Origin: Maledivibacter sp.
Lineage (GTDB): Bacteria; Bacillota; Clostridia; Peptostreptococcales; Caminicellaceae
Length of the DNA: 64,000 nt
Direction: 5' to 3'
Assembly (NCBI GenBank): GCA_025210375.1
Contig: JAOASB010000053.1
Location: forward strand, 18,544 to 82,543
Each line of letters begins with the position of its first letter. The stretch's first letter is position 1. Shown piece by piece: positions 1-8,582 of this stretch. The position numbers and the translations under genes were made by a program. A model generated the notes under the pieces. It ran no database searches. It saw only the letters and a list, made by a program, of their open reading frames with translations, and had not been told where the DNA came from.

Positions 1-94
1 AAAAGTTGTATAATAAAGGATAATTAAAGGAATTTTCAAAATTTTATAGAATTAAATATATAAATATTCAAAACAATAAGTGAGGAGGAAAAGT

Positions 95-2167
95 ATGAAG
101 AATTATAAAGTAGACAAAATAAGGAACGTCGCATTATTAGGTCATGGTGGAAGCGGGAAGACTACATTAACGGAATCAATGCTATATACCACAGACCTTT
201 TAAAAAGAATGGGTAGAGTAGAAGATGGAAATACAGTATCGGATTTTGATAAAGAAGAAATATCTAGACAATTTTCAATAGGAACTTCAGTTATTCCAGT
301 TGAATGGAATAATTCAAAATATAATATATTAGATGCACCGGGTTATTTTGATTTTTCAGGTGAAGTTATAAGTGCCCTTAGAGTAGCTGGCGGAGCTATT
401 ATAATGGTAGATGCCACTTCCGGAGTAGAAGTCGGTACCGAAAAGGCTTGGAAATATACGGAAGAAAGAAAAATGCCAAAGATAATATTTGTTAATAAGA
501 TGGATAAGGAAAACGTTAACTATGATAAGTTGATTACTGGATTAAGAGATGCATTTGGCAAAAAGATTGCTCCATTTGCAATTCCAATCGGAGAGGGTTC
601 AGACTTTAAGGGATTTGTAAATGTTGTAGATATGATTGGAAGAGAATACAACGGTAAGGAATGTGTAAATGTTGATGTGCCCGAGGAATTAAAGGAGAAA
701 ATAGCACCTATTAGAGAAATGCTTATTGAATCCGTTGCAGAAAGTGATGAGGAATTACTTGAAAAATACTTTGAAGGCGAAGCCTTTAGTACTGAGGAGA
801 TCCATGAGGGACTTAGAAAGGGTGTATTGGCTGGAGAGGTGGTACCAGTGTTAGTAGGTTCAGCTGCTAATAATATAGGAATCCATACCTTGTTTGGAAT
901 GACATCTGATTACATGCCTACGCCAAAGGACATGCATAATGGGGAATACGAAGGGTTACATCCAGAAAGTGAGGAACCCTTAGTAAGAAAGGTAGATGAA
1001 AAAGAGCCTTTTTCAGCCCTAGTATTTAAAACTATAGTTGACCCATTTGTGGGTAAGATATCCTTATTTAAGGTTTACTCTGGAAAATTAACTAAGGATA
1101 TGGAAGTCCTCAATGCTAATAAGGATGAGAAGGAGAAAATAGGAAGCTTATTTATGCTAAGGGGTAAAAATCAGTTGGAGTGTGATGCCATAGTTGCCGG
1201 AGATATCGGAGCCATAGCTAAGCTTCAGTACACGGAGACAGGGGATACACTCTGCGATAGAAGCGCTCCAATAAAATATCATGGGATCAAATTTGCTCAG
1301 CCTTGTTTATTCATGGCAGTAGAGCCTAAGTCAAAGGGAGATGAAGAAAAAATAGGGACTTCACTCCATAGGTTGACCGAAGAAGATCCTACCTTTATAG
1401 TTGAAAGAAATAAAGAAACTAAACAGCTGCTTATTGGTGGTCAAGGGACTATGCAGCTTACTGTAATAACTAATAAAATGAGGAATAATTTTGGGGTTGA
1501 AGTAGATCTCATGGATCCTAAAATTGCATTTAGAGAAACAATCAAAGGAACTGCAAGCGTTCAAGGAAAACATAAAAAGCAAAGTGGTGGATCAGGTCAA
1601 TATGGAGATGTTCATATAAGATTTGAACCTTCAACTGAGGAATTTGAATTTAATGAAGAAATATTTGGTGGTTCAGTTCCAAGGCAATATATACCAGCGG
1701 TTGAGAAAGGGCTTAGGGATTCATTGGAAAGGGGAGTTCTTGCAGGATTTCCTGTAGTTAATATTAAGGCAACATTATTTGACGGTTCTTATCACTCAGT
1801 TGACTCCAACGAAATGGCATTTAAAATTGCGGCTTCACAAGCATTTAAAAAGGGTGTTGAAAAGGCAAAACCAGTACTACTTGAGCCAATCATGCATGTA
1901 GAGGTTCTTATACCGGAAGACTACATGGGAGATATAATGGGTGATATGAATAAGAGAAGAGGTAGAATCCTTGGTATGGAACCAACAGGAGAGGGTTATC
2001 AAAAAGTAATTGCTGAGGCCCCCCAAGCCGAAATGTTTAAATACGCTCCAGACCTACGCTCAATGACACAAGCGAGAGGAAGCTTTGTAATGAAATTTGA
2101 AAGATATGATGAGGTTCCAGCCCATCTATCACAAAAAATTATAGAAGAATCTAAAGAAGAAGAATAA
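95..2167 (+). CDS. fusA: elongation factor G-like translational GTPase
   Basis: The predicted protein has 690 residues, the normal length of EF-G, with the G domain followed by domains II to V. The P-loop reads GHGGSGKTTLTE (residues 16-27), the switch II motif is DAPGY (80-84) and the guanine-specificity motif is NKMD (about 135). Canonical EF-G has AHIDAGKTT and DTPGH, so this belongs to the EF-G-like group (often called EF-G2 or FusA-like), and the usual catalytic His is Tyr84. The start is ATG at 95, with GAGGAGG at 82-88; an in-frame GTG at 80 lies inside the ribosome site and is rejected. It is probably a ribosome-binding GTPase that duplicates or modifies part of EF-G work; the true housekeeping fusA would be expected near rpsL/rpsG, outside this window. 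Confidence 0.85.
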   Translation: MKNYKVDKIRNVALLGHGGSGKTTLTESMLYTTDLLKRMGRVEDGNTVSDFDKEEISRQFSIGTSVIPVEWNNSKYNILDAPGYFDFSGEVISALRVAGGAIIMVDATSGVEVGTEKAWKYTEERKMPKIIFVNKMDKENVNYDKLITGLRDAFGKKIAPFAIPIGEGSDFKGFVNVVDMIGREYNGKECVNVDVPEELKEKIAPIREMLIESVAESDEELLEKYFEGEAFSTEEIHEGLRKGVLAGEVVPVLVGSAANNIGIHTLFGMTSDYMPTPKDMHNGEYEGLHPESEEPLVRKVDEKEPFSALVFKTIVDPFVGKISLFKVYSGKLTKDMEVLNANKDEKEKIGSLFMLRGKNQLECDAIVAGDIGAIAKLQYTETGDTLCDRSAPIKYHGIKFAQPCLFMAVEPKSKGDEEKIGTSLHRLTEEDPTFIVERNKETKQLLIGGQGTMQLTVITNKMRNNFGVEVDLMDPKIAFRETIKGTASVQGKHKKQSGGSGQYGDVHIRFEPSTEEFEFNEEIFGGSVPRQYIPAVEKGLRDSLERGVLAGFPVVNIKATLFDGSYHSVDSNEMAFKIAASQAFKKGVEKAKPVLLEPIMHVEVLIPEDYMGDIMGDMNKRRGRILGMEPTGEGYQKVIAEAPQAEMFKYAPDLRSMTQARGSFVMKFERYDEVPAHLSQKIIEESKEEE

Positions 2168-2172
2168 TTATT

Positions 2173-2200
2173 TGCCAAAGCGTTTGATAACGCTTTGGCA
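2173..2200 (+). terminator. strong hairpin downstream of the EF-G-like gene
   Basis: Perfect 12-bp arms (TGCCAAAGCGTT / AACGCTTTGGCA) lie 6 bases after the stop codon. No T-run follows, so this is either a weak bidirectional terminator or part of the family C repeat module that follows; the 15-base arm at 2201-2215 pairs with 2264-2278. Confidence 0.5.
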
Positions 2201-2245
2201 GTTCCATGTTCTAAGCTCCAAGAGTATTATCTTGATCTAAAAGTA

Positions 2246-2286
2246 TGACTATAAAACTTGTAACTTGGAACATGGAACTTGCAACT
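2246..2286 (+). repeat. family C intergenic tract
   Basis: Contains ACTTGTAACTTGGAACATGG followed by AACTTGCAACT. It is the first of about ten related tracts in the window; related copies lie at 6841, 8529, 16368, 25952, 32035, 34845, 55321, 59839 and 61183. This copy lies between convergent genes rather than in a leader. Confidence 0.6.
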
Positions 2287-2312
2287 ACAAGAATGTCTTT
2301 ACACTCTTTGTA

Positions 2313-3122
2313 TTATTTCTCCGAAAGCCTCTTAGACTTTTCAGTACCCATTTCAATTGCTTCTATTACATGGCCTCTAAAGCCTTTCCTTTCTAAGGCA
2401 TAAATAGCTTCTATGGTAGTTCCTCCAGAAGAACAAACTTCATCCTTTAGCTGTCCAGGGTGTTTCCCCGTTTCTAGTACAATTTTGGCGGCACCTAGCA
2501 CTGCCTGGGAAACCATTTTATAGGCCTTGTTTCTAGGGAACCCCTTTAAAACTGCTCCATCTGCTAAGGACTCAATAAATAGGTAAACTAGAGCTGGAGA
2601 AGATCCAGAGATAGCAGTTACAACATCCATCAATTCTTCATCCACAATCTCTACTTCGCCAAAGCTTTTAAAGATATCAAGAACTAACCTAAATTCCTCA
2701 TCGGTTACCATATTGTTATGACATAAAGCAGACATGGCTTCACCAACTATGGCGGGTATATTCGGCATTGTTCTTACGAGCTTTATTTCTTTTCCAAAGG
2801 CTTGTTCAATGGTATCTATGCTTCTACCAGCTGCTAAGGACACGATTACAGTATCTTCTTTAATAACATCTTTAATTTGATCTATTATTTTATAATATTT
2901 ATTGGTTTTAACAGATAAAATCAACACATCTGCAAACTCAGCAACCTCTATGTTGTTTAATGTAATATTAACATCGTACTGCTCTTTTACTTTATCCAAT
3001 TTTTCTGACGATCTATTACTCACCATTATAGCCTTAGGTGATATGGTTTTAGATTTTACAAGTCCACCTATCATGGCATTAGCAATATTTCCACATCCTA
3101 TGAAACCAATATTTTTCTTCAT
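2313..3122 (-). CDS. proC: pyrroline-5-carboxylate reductase
   Basis: Catalyses the last step of proline synthesis, NAD(P)H-dependent reduction of 1-pyrroline-5-carboxylate. The 269-residue length is typical. The N-terminal Rossmann motif GFIGCGNIANAM (residues 5-16) binds the cofactor, MPNIPA marks the middle of the family, and the C-terminal dimer/active-site region carries the conserved SSGGTT. It is transcribed away from proBA, with a 400-base gap between the two units, so all three proline genes sit together but in two transcripts. The ATG at 3122 is preceded on the minus strand by GGAGG. Confidence 0.95.
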   Translation of the reverse strand: MKKNIGFIGCGNIANAMIGGLVKSKTISPKAIMVSNRSSEKLDKVKEQYDVNITLNNIEVAEFADVLILSVKTNKYYKIIDQIKDVIKEDTVIVSLAAGRSIDTIEQAFGKEIKLVRTMPNIPAIVGEAMSALCHNNMVTDEEFRLVLDIFKSFGEVEIVDEELMDVVTAISGSSPALVYLFIESLADGAVLKGFPRNKAYKMVSQAVLGAAKIVLETGKHPGQLKDEVCSSGGTTIEAIYALERKGFRGHVIEAIEMGTEKSKRLSEK

Positions 3123-3151
3123 TAATATTCCTCCATAAATATTTTAAATAC

Positions 3152-3226
3152 AATTTAGCAAATTACATAATTACTTTATATATTATTCAAATGTGCCGAG
3201 TAAGAGTTATGTAATTCTCTCAATTA
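3152..3226. repeat. family B inverted repeat
   Basis: Arms AGCAAATTACATAATTAC and its near-complement GTTATGTAATTCTCTC enclose about 30 bases. The same arms occur at 17214-17338, 24096-24140 and 53494-53621. It lies between the divergent proC and proB. Confidence 0.6.
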
Positions 3227-3312
3227 TTATTATCATGAAATATTATAAATTACCAGAATTTCTATAATCCCAGATTATTAATGGAATGTTTAAAAAAATG
3301 CAAGTAGTTTTA

Positions 3313-3386
3313 GTTTCTAAGACGTTTATGGGGTTTAAAGTCATACCTAGACCGTACGTCGAGAATTTGATGAATGTCTTAGAAAC
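3313..3386. repeat. palindromic region upstream of proB
   Basis: Perfect 11-bp arms GTTTCTAAGAC and GTCTTAGAAAC are separated by 52 bases. It lies in the 400-base proC-proB gap and is unrelated to the T-box class, since no GGTACCGCG motif is present. Function unknown; it could be a structured leader or a small mobile remnant. Confidence 0.4.
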
Positions 3387-3483
3387 AAAAGGACGTAGCA
3401 GAGTTTTAAATTTTCTAAAATAAATGGGATAAGATTTACAATTGAATAATTATTTTATAGAATATATAATAATACATAATATG

Positions 3484-3524
3484 AAAGGAGGCAAGACTGT
3501 TTTTCAGTCTTAATTATAAAAACT
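3484..3524 (+). promoter_or_regulatory. proB translation start with a hairpin between ribosome site and ATG
   Basis: AAAGGAGG (3484-3491) is 33 bases from the only possible start (ATG 3525; no ATG/GTG/TTG lies in frame between the upstream stop and it). The gap holds a perfect 7-bp hairpin AAGACTG-TTTTT-CAGTCTT (3493-3511). Folding it shortens the effective spacing to about 14 bases. Confidence 0.55.
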
Positions 3525-4661
3525 ATGAGAAGTGAATTTATAAAGGATGCAAAAAGAATAGTTGTAAAAATAGGAACATCGACATTAACACATTCAACAG
3601 GATTATTAGACCTAAATCGAATAGAAAGCATAGTAAGACAATTGACAAATCTGCATAATCAAAATATAGAGATTGTCTTAGTAACCTCTGGAGCCATAGG
3701 TGCAGGTATGGGTAAGCTAGGACTTAAAACAAGACCTACTACTATACCTGAAAAACAAGCCGCGGCGGCTGTAGGACAAGGAGTTTTGCTTCATATGTAT
3801 GAGAAGCTGTTTTCCGAGTATGGAAAAAACGTAGCCCAGATACTTCTAACAAAGGAAGCAATATTAAATAGAAAAAGATTTTTAAATGCACGAAATGCTT
3901 TTTTTACACTATTTAAACAAGGAGTAATACCTATCGTAAATGAAAATGATGCAGTAGCTATTGATGAGATAAAATTCGGAGATAATGATACTCTGTCAGC
4001 AATGGTTACAAGCCTTGTAGAAGCAGATCTTCTTTTACTACTTTCAGATATTGATGGATTATATGATTCAAATCCCAAGGAAAATAAAGATGCTAAGCTT
4101 ATCAGCTTTGTTGAAGAAATTACAGATAAAATAAGGGAAGCGGCTGGAGGAGCAGGGACAAAGTTTGGTACAGGTGGAATGGAAACTAAGATAAATGCAG
4201 CAGAAATTGCTGTATCTGCAGGTTCATCTATGATAATAGTGAATGGTTCTACAGAAAATATTATAAATCAAGTGGTTGAAGGCAAAAATGTTGGTACATT
4301 TTTCCTTGCTAATAGGCATCCCCTTCAAGGCAGAAAATGTTGGATAACATATAATACCTTAATTAAAGGACAAATAACTATAGATGATGGTGCCATAGAC
4401 GCACTTACTAAGCACAGAAAAAGTCTATTACCTGCGGGAGTGCTATCTATAAATGGATTATTTGAAAAAGGGGATATTGTATCTATTGTTAATGGGTTAG
4501 GAATGGAAGTTGCCCGTGGCATAACTAATTATAATTCATATGAGGTTGAGTTAATCAAGGGAAGTCAAACCTCGGATATAGAAGAAAAGCTTGATCATAA
4601 GACCTATGATGAAGTGATTCATGCAGATAATATGGCAATACTAGTTAAATCAGGGATATGA
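3525..4661 (+). CDS. proB: glutamate 5-kinase
   Basis: First enzyme of proline synthesis: ATP-dependent phosphorylation of glutamate. The 378-residue protein has the amino-acid-kinase fold at residues 1-260 (KIGTSTLT near 15, VTSGAIGAG near 54, NENDAVA near 138, and the GTGGMETKI loop) and a C-terminal PUA domain from about 275, the usual architecture of the full-length enzyme. It is followed by proA after 82 bases and probably co-transcribed. The ribosome site is unusually far upstream with a hairpin in between, which suggests structured control of translation. Confidence 0.95.
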   Translation: MRSEFIKDAKRIVVKIGTSTLTHSTGLLDLNRIESIVRQLTNLHNQNIEIVLVTSGAIGAGMGKLGLKTRPTTIPEKQAAAAVGQGVLLHMYEKLFSEYGKNVAQILLTKEAILNRKRFLNARNAFFTLFKQGVIPIVNENDAVAIDEIKFGDNDTLSAMVTSLVEADLLLLLSDIDGLYDSNPKENKDAKLISFVEEITDKIREAAGGAGTKFGTGGMETKINAAEIAVSAGSSMIIVNGSTENIINQVVEGKNVGTFFLANRHPLQGRKCWITYNTLIKGQITIDDGAIDALTKHRKSLLPAGVLSINGLFEKGDIVSIVNGLGMEVARGITNYNSYEVELIKGSQTSDIEEKLDHKTYDEVIHADNMAILVKSGI

Positions 4662-4743
4662 AAAGGATAAATAAATTAGGTCGCGAAGGAATTTTCATTG
4701 TTCTATTTTAAAAATATACCTAAAACTGAAGGGAGATATAAGG

Positions 4744-6000
4744 TTGAATACAAGAGAATATGTAGCAAAAAAAGGGAAGCTATCCAAGACTGCATCTAGG
4801 AGAATGTCTACAATAGGCACAGATGTAAAGAATAAGGCCCTTAGGGCTATGGCAGAGGCTTTAATAAATCATAAGGCCGACATTCTAGCTGCTAATACAA
4901 TGGATATGAAAAATGGTAGAGAAAAAGGGCTATCTCAGTACATGCTGGATAGATTATTGCTAAATGAGAATAGAATAAATGATATGGCCGAGGGTCTTAG
5001 GAATGTAGCTTCCCTTAAAGATCCAGTAGGGGAAGTAGAAAAAATGTGGAGGACAGAAAACAATCTGCAAATTGGTCAGATAAGAGTTCCTCTAGGAGTA
5101 ATTGGTATGATATATGAATCAAGACCGAATGTAACGGTTGATGCTGCGGCGTTATGTATTAAAGCAGGTAATACGGTTATCCTAAGGGGTGGAACAGAAG
5201 CCATCAATTCAAATACTATCTTGGTGAATATTATTAAGAAAGCCGCTGTGGAAAATGGGCTTCCAGAGGGGTGTATAGAATTTCTTGAGGTTACAGACAG
5301 AGAAGCTGTAAATGAAATGATGAAGCTGAATGAATATATAGATGTATTAATACCTAGGGGTGGAGCTGGACTTATAAATGCCGTTGCCAACAATGCCACT
5401 ATACCTGTTATAAAAACTGGAGTGGGTAATTGCCATATATACATTGATAAAAGTGCTGATATTAAAATGGCAGAGGACATAGTAATAAATGGGAAAACCC
5501 AAAGACCGGCAGTGTGTAATGCTATAGAAACAATACTTGTACATGGGGATATAGCCCCTGAGTTTTTACCGGGCTTGGCTCAAAAACTAATTGATTTAGG
5601 TGTAGAGTTAAGGGGTTGTGGGGTAGCTAAAAGGATTTTACCTGAGATAAAACCCGCCTTAGAAGAAGACTGGGGCACTGAGTATTTAGATTTAATATTG
5701 GCCATTAAAGTGGTAGATTCCATAGATGTAGCTATAGATCATATTTATAGGTACGGGACAAACCATTCTGAAGCAATAATTACAAATGACTATGGGAATT
5801 CACAAAGATTTTTGAAAGAAATTGATGCTTCAGCAGTATATGTAAATGCATCCACAAGGTTCACAGATGGAAGTCAATTTGGATTTGGTGCAGAAATAGG
5901 AATAAGTACACAGAAGCTTCATACTAGAGGGCCTATGGGACTTAAAGAGCTTACAACAATAAAGAATATCATATATGGTGAAGGACAAATTAGAGAATAA
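4744..6000 (+). CDS. proA: glutamate-5-semialdehyde dehydrogenase (gamma-glutamyl phosphate reductase)
   Basis: Reduces the glutamyl-5-phosphate made by ProB, using NADPH, to glutamate semialdehyde. Length 418 residues, normal for the family. The aldehyde-dehydrogenase fold is recognised from GVIGMIYESRPNVT (about 118), the catalytic Cys in RPAVCNA (about 258) and the C-terminal TRGPMGL motif. Translation starts at TTG 4744, preceded by AGGGAGA at 4729-4735. It forms the second gene of proBA and is closed by the large hairpin at 6039-6106. Confidence 0.95.
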   Translation: MNTREYVAKKGKLSKTASRRMSTIGTDVKNKALRAMAEALINHKADILAANTMDMKNGREKGLSQYMLDRLLLNENRINDMAEGLRNVASLKDPVGEVEKMWRTENNLQIGQIRVPLGVIGMIYESRPNVTVDAAALCIKAGNTVILRGGTEAINSNTILVNIIKKAAVENGLPEGCIEFLEVTDREAVNEMMKLNEYIDVLIPRGGAGLINAVANNATIPVIKTGVGNCHIYIDKSADIKMAEDIVINGKTQRPAVCNAIETILVHGDIAPEFLPGLAQKLIDLGVELRGCGVAKRILPEIKPALEEDWGTEYLDLILAIKVVDSIDVAIDHIYRYGTNHSEAIITNDYGNSQRFLKEIDASAVYVNASTRFTDGSQFGFGAEIGISTQKLHTRGPMGLKELTTIKNIIYGEGQIRE

Positions 6001-6038
6001 GATCCTGTTAGGTTGGGACTGTTATAAAAATATACTTT

Positions 6039-6106
6039 AAAAAATGACATGGGGACAGACACCCACACATTCTTCTCAGTGTGTGTCTGTCCCCGTGTCA
6101 TTTTTT
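6039..6106 (+). terminator. long GGGGACAGACAC hairpin closing proBA (REP-like)
   Basis: Arms of 24 bases (6039-6062 and 6083-6106) pair with only one non-Watson-Crick position and end in TTTTTT, so it can act as an intrinsic terminator in both directions. The GACA-GGGGACAG core resembles REP sequences mobilised by REP-associated tyrosine transposases in many genomes (established knowledge); no such transposase is in the window. Confidence 0.75.
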
Positions 6107-6291
6107 CGGAGCCTATGCAAAAAAGATTTCCAAGTAATATGTCAAAGCAAGGTTTTCAGTTGAATTAATGAAAATTTTATGAAATATAGAGTAATTTGGA
6201 AATATACATAAAAAAAATGAATAAAATAAAGAAAATTTTAGAAAATAACAAATGAACATGAAATTTAACTGTAATTAACAGTAAATGACAC

Positions 6292-6346
6292 TTGAAATTA
6301 ATAGTAAAATCTATTATTATCAAATAAAGGTCAAAGAAAGTCAAAG
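6292..6346 (+). promoter_or_regulatory. ctsR promoter with CtsR operator
   Basis: A -35 TTGAAA (6292-6297), 17-base spacer and -10 TATTAT (6315-6320) are followed by GGTCAAA-gaa-AGTCAAA (6329-6345). This matches the known CtsR direct heptad repeat and sits over the transcription start. CtsR would therefore repress its own operon, and the longer reading frame beginning at 6285 is not translated as such. Confidence 0.85.
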
Positions 6347-6365
6347 TAAAATAGAGGATGATGTT

Positions 6366-6821
6366 ATGGCTAGATTAAGTGATATAATTGAAGCTTTCAT
6401 AAAAGAACTTTTACAGGATTCAGAAGGGCAAGTTGTAGAGATTAAAAGAAACGAATTGGCCAATACCTTTAATTGTGCGCCATCCCAAATAAACTATGTT
6501 CTTACAACAAGATTTTCTGTAGAAAAAGGATATACCATAGAAAGTAGAAGAGGTGGCGGGGGTCATATAAGGATTATTAGACTTAAGATTGATGATACTG
6601 AGCTTATATATAATATAATAGGTGAAATTGGAGACAGCATAAATATGGCTAAGGCAATATCCCTCATAGGCTTTCTACTGGAAAGAGGTATTATAAAAGA
6701 CAGAGAGGCAAGAATAATGATGGCAGCCGTAAATAATAGGGCTTTGGATATTGATTCTGAAACAAAAAATAATGTAAGGGCAGGTATCTTAAAATCCATG
6801 CTTGCTTCATTACTTAGATAG
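6366..6821 (+). CDS. ctsR: CtsR heat-shock repressor
   Basis: Class III stress repressor of Firmicutes, controlling the clp genes. The 151-residue length is normal. The N-terminal winged helix-turn-helix ends in the glycine-rich wing RRGGGGHIRI (about residues 62-71), the CtsR thermosensor/DNA-contact loop; the C-terminal half is the dimer and McsA/McsB/ClpC interaction region. Start chosen at ATG 6366 because GAGGATG lies just upstream and the promoter and operator occupy 6292-6346. It heads ctsR-mcsA-mcsB-clpC. Under heat or arginine phosphorylation by McsB the repressor is released (family knowledge). Confidence 0.93.
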   Translation: MARLSDIIEAFIKELLQDSEGQVVEIKRNELANTFNCAPSQINYVLTTRFSVEKGYTIESRRGGGGHIRIIRLKIDDTELIYNIIGEIGDSINMAKAISLIGFLLERGIIKDREARIMMAAVNNRALDIDSETKNNVRAGILKSMLASLLR

Positions 6822-6840
6822 ATATTTAGGGGCATAAAAG

Positions 6841-6890
6841 AATGACCCTAACACTTGTAGGTTGTAACTTGGAACATACAACTTGGCACC
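6841..6890 (+). repeat. family C tract in the ctsR-mcsA gap
   Basis: Begins AATGACCCTAACACTTGTAG and continues with TTGTAACTTGGAACATACA. It precedes mcsA and is followed by a small hairpin GCGTT-CTCA-AACGC with TTTT (6895-6912). Confidence 0.6.
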
Positions 6891-6937
6891 AAAAATGCGT
6901 TCTCAAACGCTTTTATCCAGATAGGAGGTAGAATAAA

Positions 6938-7450
6938 ATGCTTTGTGAAAAATGCAAACAAAATAAAGCCACTGTTCATTTAACAAAAATCTTAAATAAT
7001 AAAAAGACAGAGATACATTTATGTGAAGAATGTGCAAGGAAAAGTCAGGATATAAGTTTTGAAAATCCATTTACGATAAATAATTTTCTAACGGGTCTTT
7101 TGGACTCGGTTCAGAGTCCCCATATAAAGGTTGATTATATTAAGACCACTACATGCAGTAAATGTGGAATGAGCTATGGTAAATTTAAGCAGTTAGGAAG
7201 ACTTGGCTGTTCGGAATGCTATAAAACCTTTAGTGAGAAGCTAATGCCCCTGGTAAAAAATGTACATGGCAGTCAGCAGCATGTTGGAAAGATTCCTAAA
7301 AAGACAGGTAGCGTTATTAGGATGAAGAGAGAAATCATGAATATGAAGAAGGAGTTAAATAGAGCCATTGATAAGCAGGAATTTGAAAAAGCCGCTGAAC
7401 TCAGAGACAAAATAAGATTACTGGAAAAGGATTTGGAAATAAATAAGTAG
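6938..7450 (+). CDS. mcsA: McsA, activator of the protein arginine kinase
   Basis: A 170-residue zinc-binding partner of McsB and CtsR. Several CxxC pairs are visible: CEKC (3-6), CEEC (about 30), CSKC (about 70) and CSEC (about 87). The C-terminal UVR-type helix (KQEFEKAAELRDKIRLLEKD, about 147-166) is characteristic. It is the second gene of the ctsR operon, with AGGAGGT 10 bases before ATG, and is separated from mcsB by only 13 bases, which fits coupled synthesis of activator and kinase. Confidence 0.92.
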   Translation: MLCEKCKQNKATVHLTKILNNKKTEIHLCEECARKSQDISFENPFTINNFLTGLLDSVQSPHIKVDYIKTTTCSKCGMSYGKFKQLGRLGCSECYKTFSEKLMPLVKNVHGSQQHVGKIPKKTGSVIRMKREIMNMKKELNRAIDKQEFEKAAELRDKIRLLEKDLEINK

Positions 7451-7463
7451 GGGAGTGTGTGAT

Positions 7464-8495
7464 ATGACTAAATGGATTGATGGAGAAGGGCCACAAAACG
7501 ATATCATAATAAGTAGTAGAATAAGACTAGCAAGAAATTTAGAAGAATTTCCATTTCCCGTTGCTTTGACTACGGAAAAAAGTAAAGAGGTCATCAAAAA
7601 GGTTAGTGATTCTATCCTACAGGGCAATACAATACTTAAAAATGATTTTGATTTAATAGGCATAGACCAAATAGAAAATAATGATAAGCAAGTACTCATA
7701 GAAAAACATTTAATAAGCCCTAACCTTATAGAAAAGCCAAATAAAAGTGCTATAATGATGAATGCCGATGAATCGGTAAGTATTATGATAAATGAAGAAG
7801 ATCATATTCGTATCCAATGTCTTTTTCCAGGTTTTCAGTTAGAAGAGGCTTGGAATATGGCGAATAAAATTGACGATATAATTGAAGAAAATCTTAAATA
7901 TGCCTTTGCTGAAGACATAGGTTATTTAACATCCTGTCCAACAAATGTTGGAACTGGCATAAGGGCTTCTGTAATGATTCATCTACCAGCCCTTGCGATG
8001 ATTGGGTATATGAATAGAATACTTCAAGCTATAAGCCAAATAGGCTTTACTGTCAGAGGGTTGTATGGAGAAGGAAGTCAATCTCAAGGAAATATATTTC
8101 AAATATCCAACCAAGTTACATTAGGTAGGACGGAAGAAGAGATTATCACTACTCTTATAGAGCTTACAAAACAGATAACGAATAAGGAAAAGGATGCAAG
8201 GGCAACTTTAATAGCTAATAATAGAATAAAGCTGGAAGATAAGATATGCAGATCCTATGGTGTGCTAACCAATGCAAGAATAATGAATTCCAAGGAGGCT
8301 TTAAAGCTTATTTCAGACGTTAGACTAGGCATTGACCTTGGAATAATAAAGGATATAGATGTCAAAACTATAAACACTCTTATGGTAGATATACAGGGAG
8401 GGATACTCCAAAAAATCTATGGTAAAAACTTAAGTACTAATGAAAGAGATATAAAGCGTGCAAATCTTATTAGAGAAAGATTAAAGGGTAATTAG
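7464..8495 (+). CDS. mcsB: protein-arginine kinase McsB
   Basis: Phosphagen-kinase-like enzyme that phosphorylates arginines of CtsR and other proteins, marking them for ClpC-ClpP degradation. The 343-residue protein has the SSRIRLARN motif (about 19-27), the conserved SCPTNVGTG region with the family Cys (about 155) and the RGLYGEGSQ segment typical of McsB. Start placed at ATG 7464, with GGGGAGTG just before it; the GTG at 7455 lies inside this site. It overlaps functionally with mcsA upstream and clpC downstream in one stress operon. Confidence 0.92.
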   Translation: MTKWIDGEGPQNDIIISSRIRLARNLEEFPFPVALTTEKSKEVIKKVSDSILQGNTILKNDFDLIGIDQIENNDKQVLIEKHLISPNLIEKPNKSAIMMNADESVSIMINEEDHIRIQCLFPGFQLEEAWNMANKIDDIIEENLKYAFAEDIGYLTSCPTNVGTGIRASVMIHLPALAMIGYMNRILQAISQIGFTVRGLYGEGSQSQGNIFQISNQVTLGRTEEEIITTLIELTKQITNKEKDARATLIANNRIKLEDKICRSYGVLTNARIMNSKEALKLISDVRLGIDLGIIKDIDVKTINTLMVDIQGGILQKIYGKNLSTNERDIKRANLIRERLKGN

Positions 8496-8528
8496 AAAAT
8501 ATGAGTATATAATTTAAAACCAAATACA

Positions 8529-8564
8529 GTGACCCTAAAACTTGTAACATGGGACTTGTAACTA
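8529..8564 (+). repeat. family C tract before clpC
   Basis: GTGACCCTAAAACTTGTAAC then ATGGGACTTGTAACT, ending 19 bases before the clpC start and directly before its GGAGGT ribosome site. Confidence 0.6.
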
Positions 8565-8582
8565 AAAGAAGGAGGTAATAGC

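Noticed and set aside
3290..3430. Possible T-box or known riboswitch before proB
   Set aside because: No GGTACCGCG or other known signature; kept only as an unknown palindrome.
6285..6365. Longer ctsR start
   Set aside because: The stretch holds the promoter and CtsR operator; a ribosome site favours ATG 6366.
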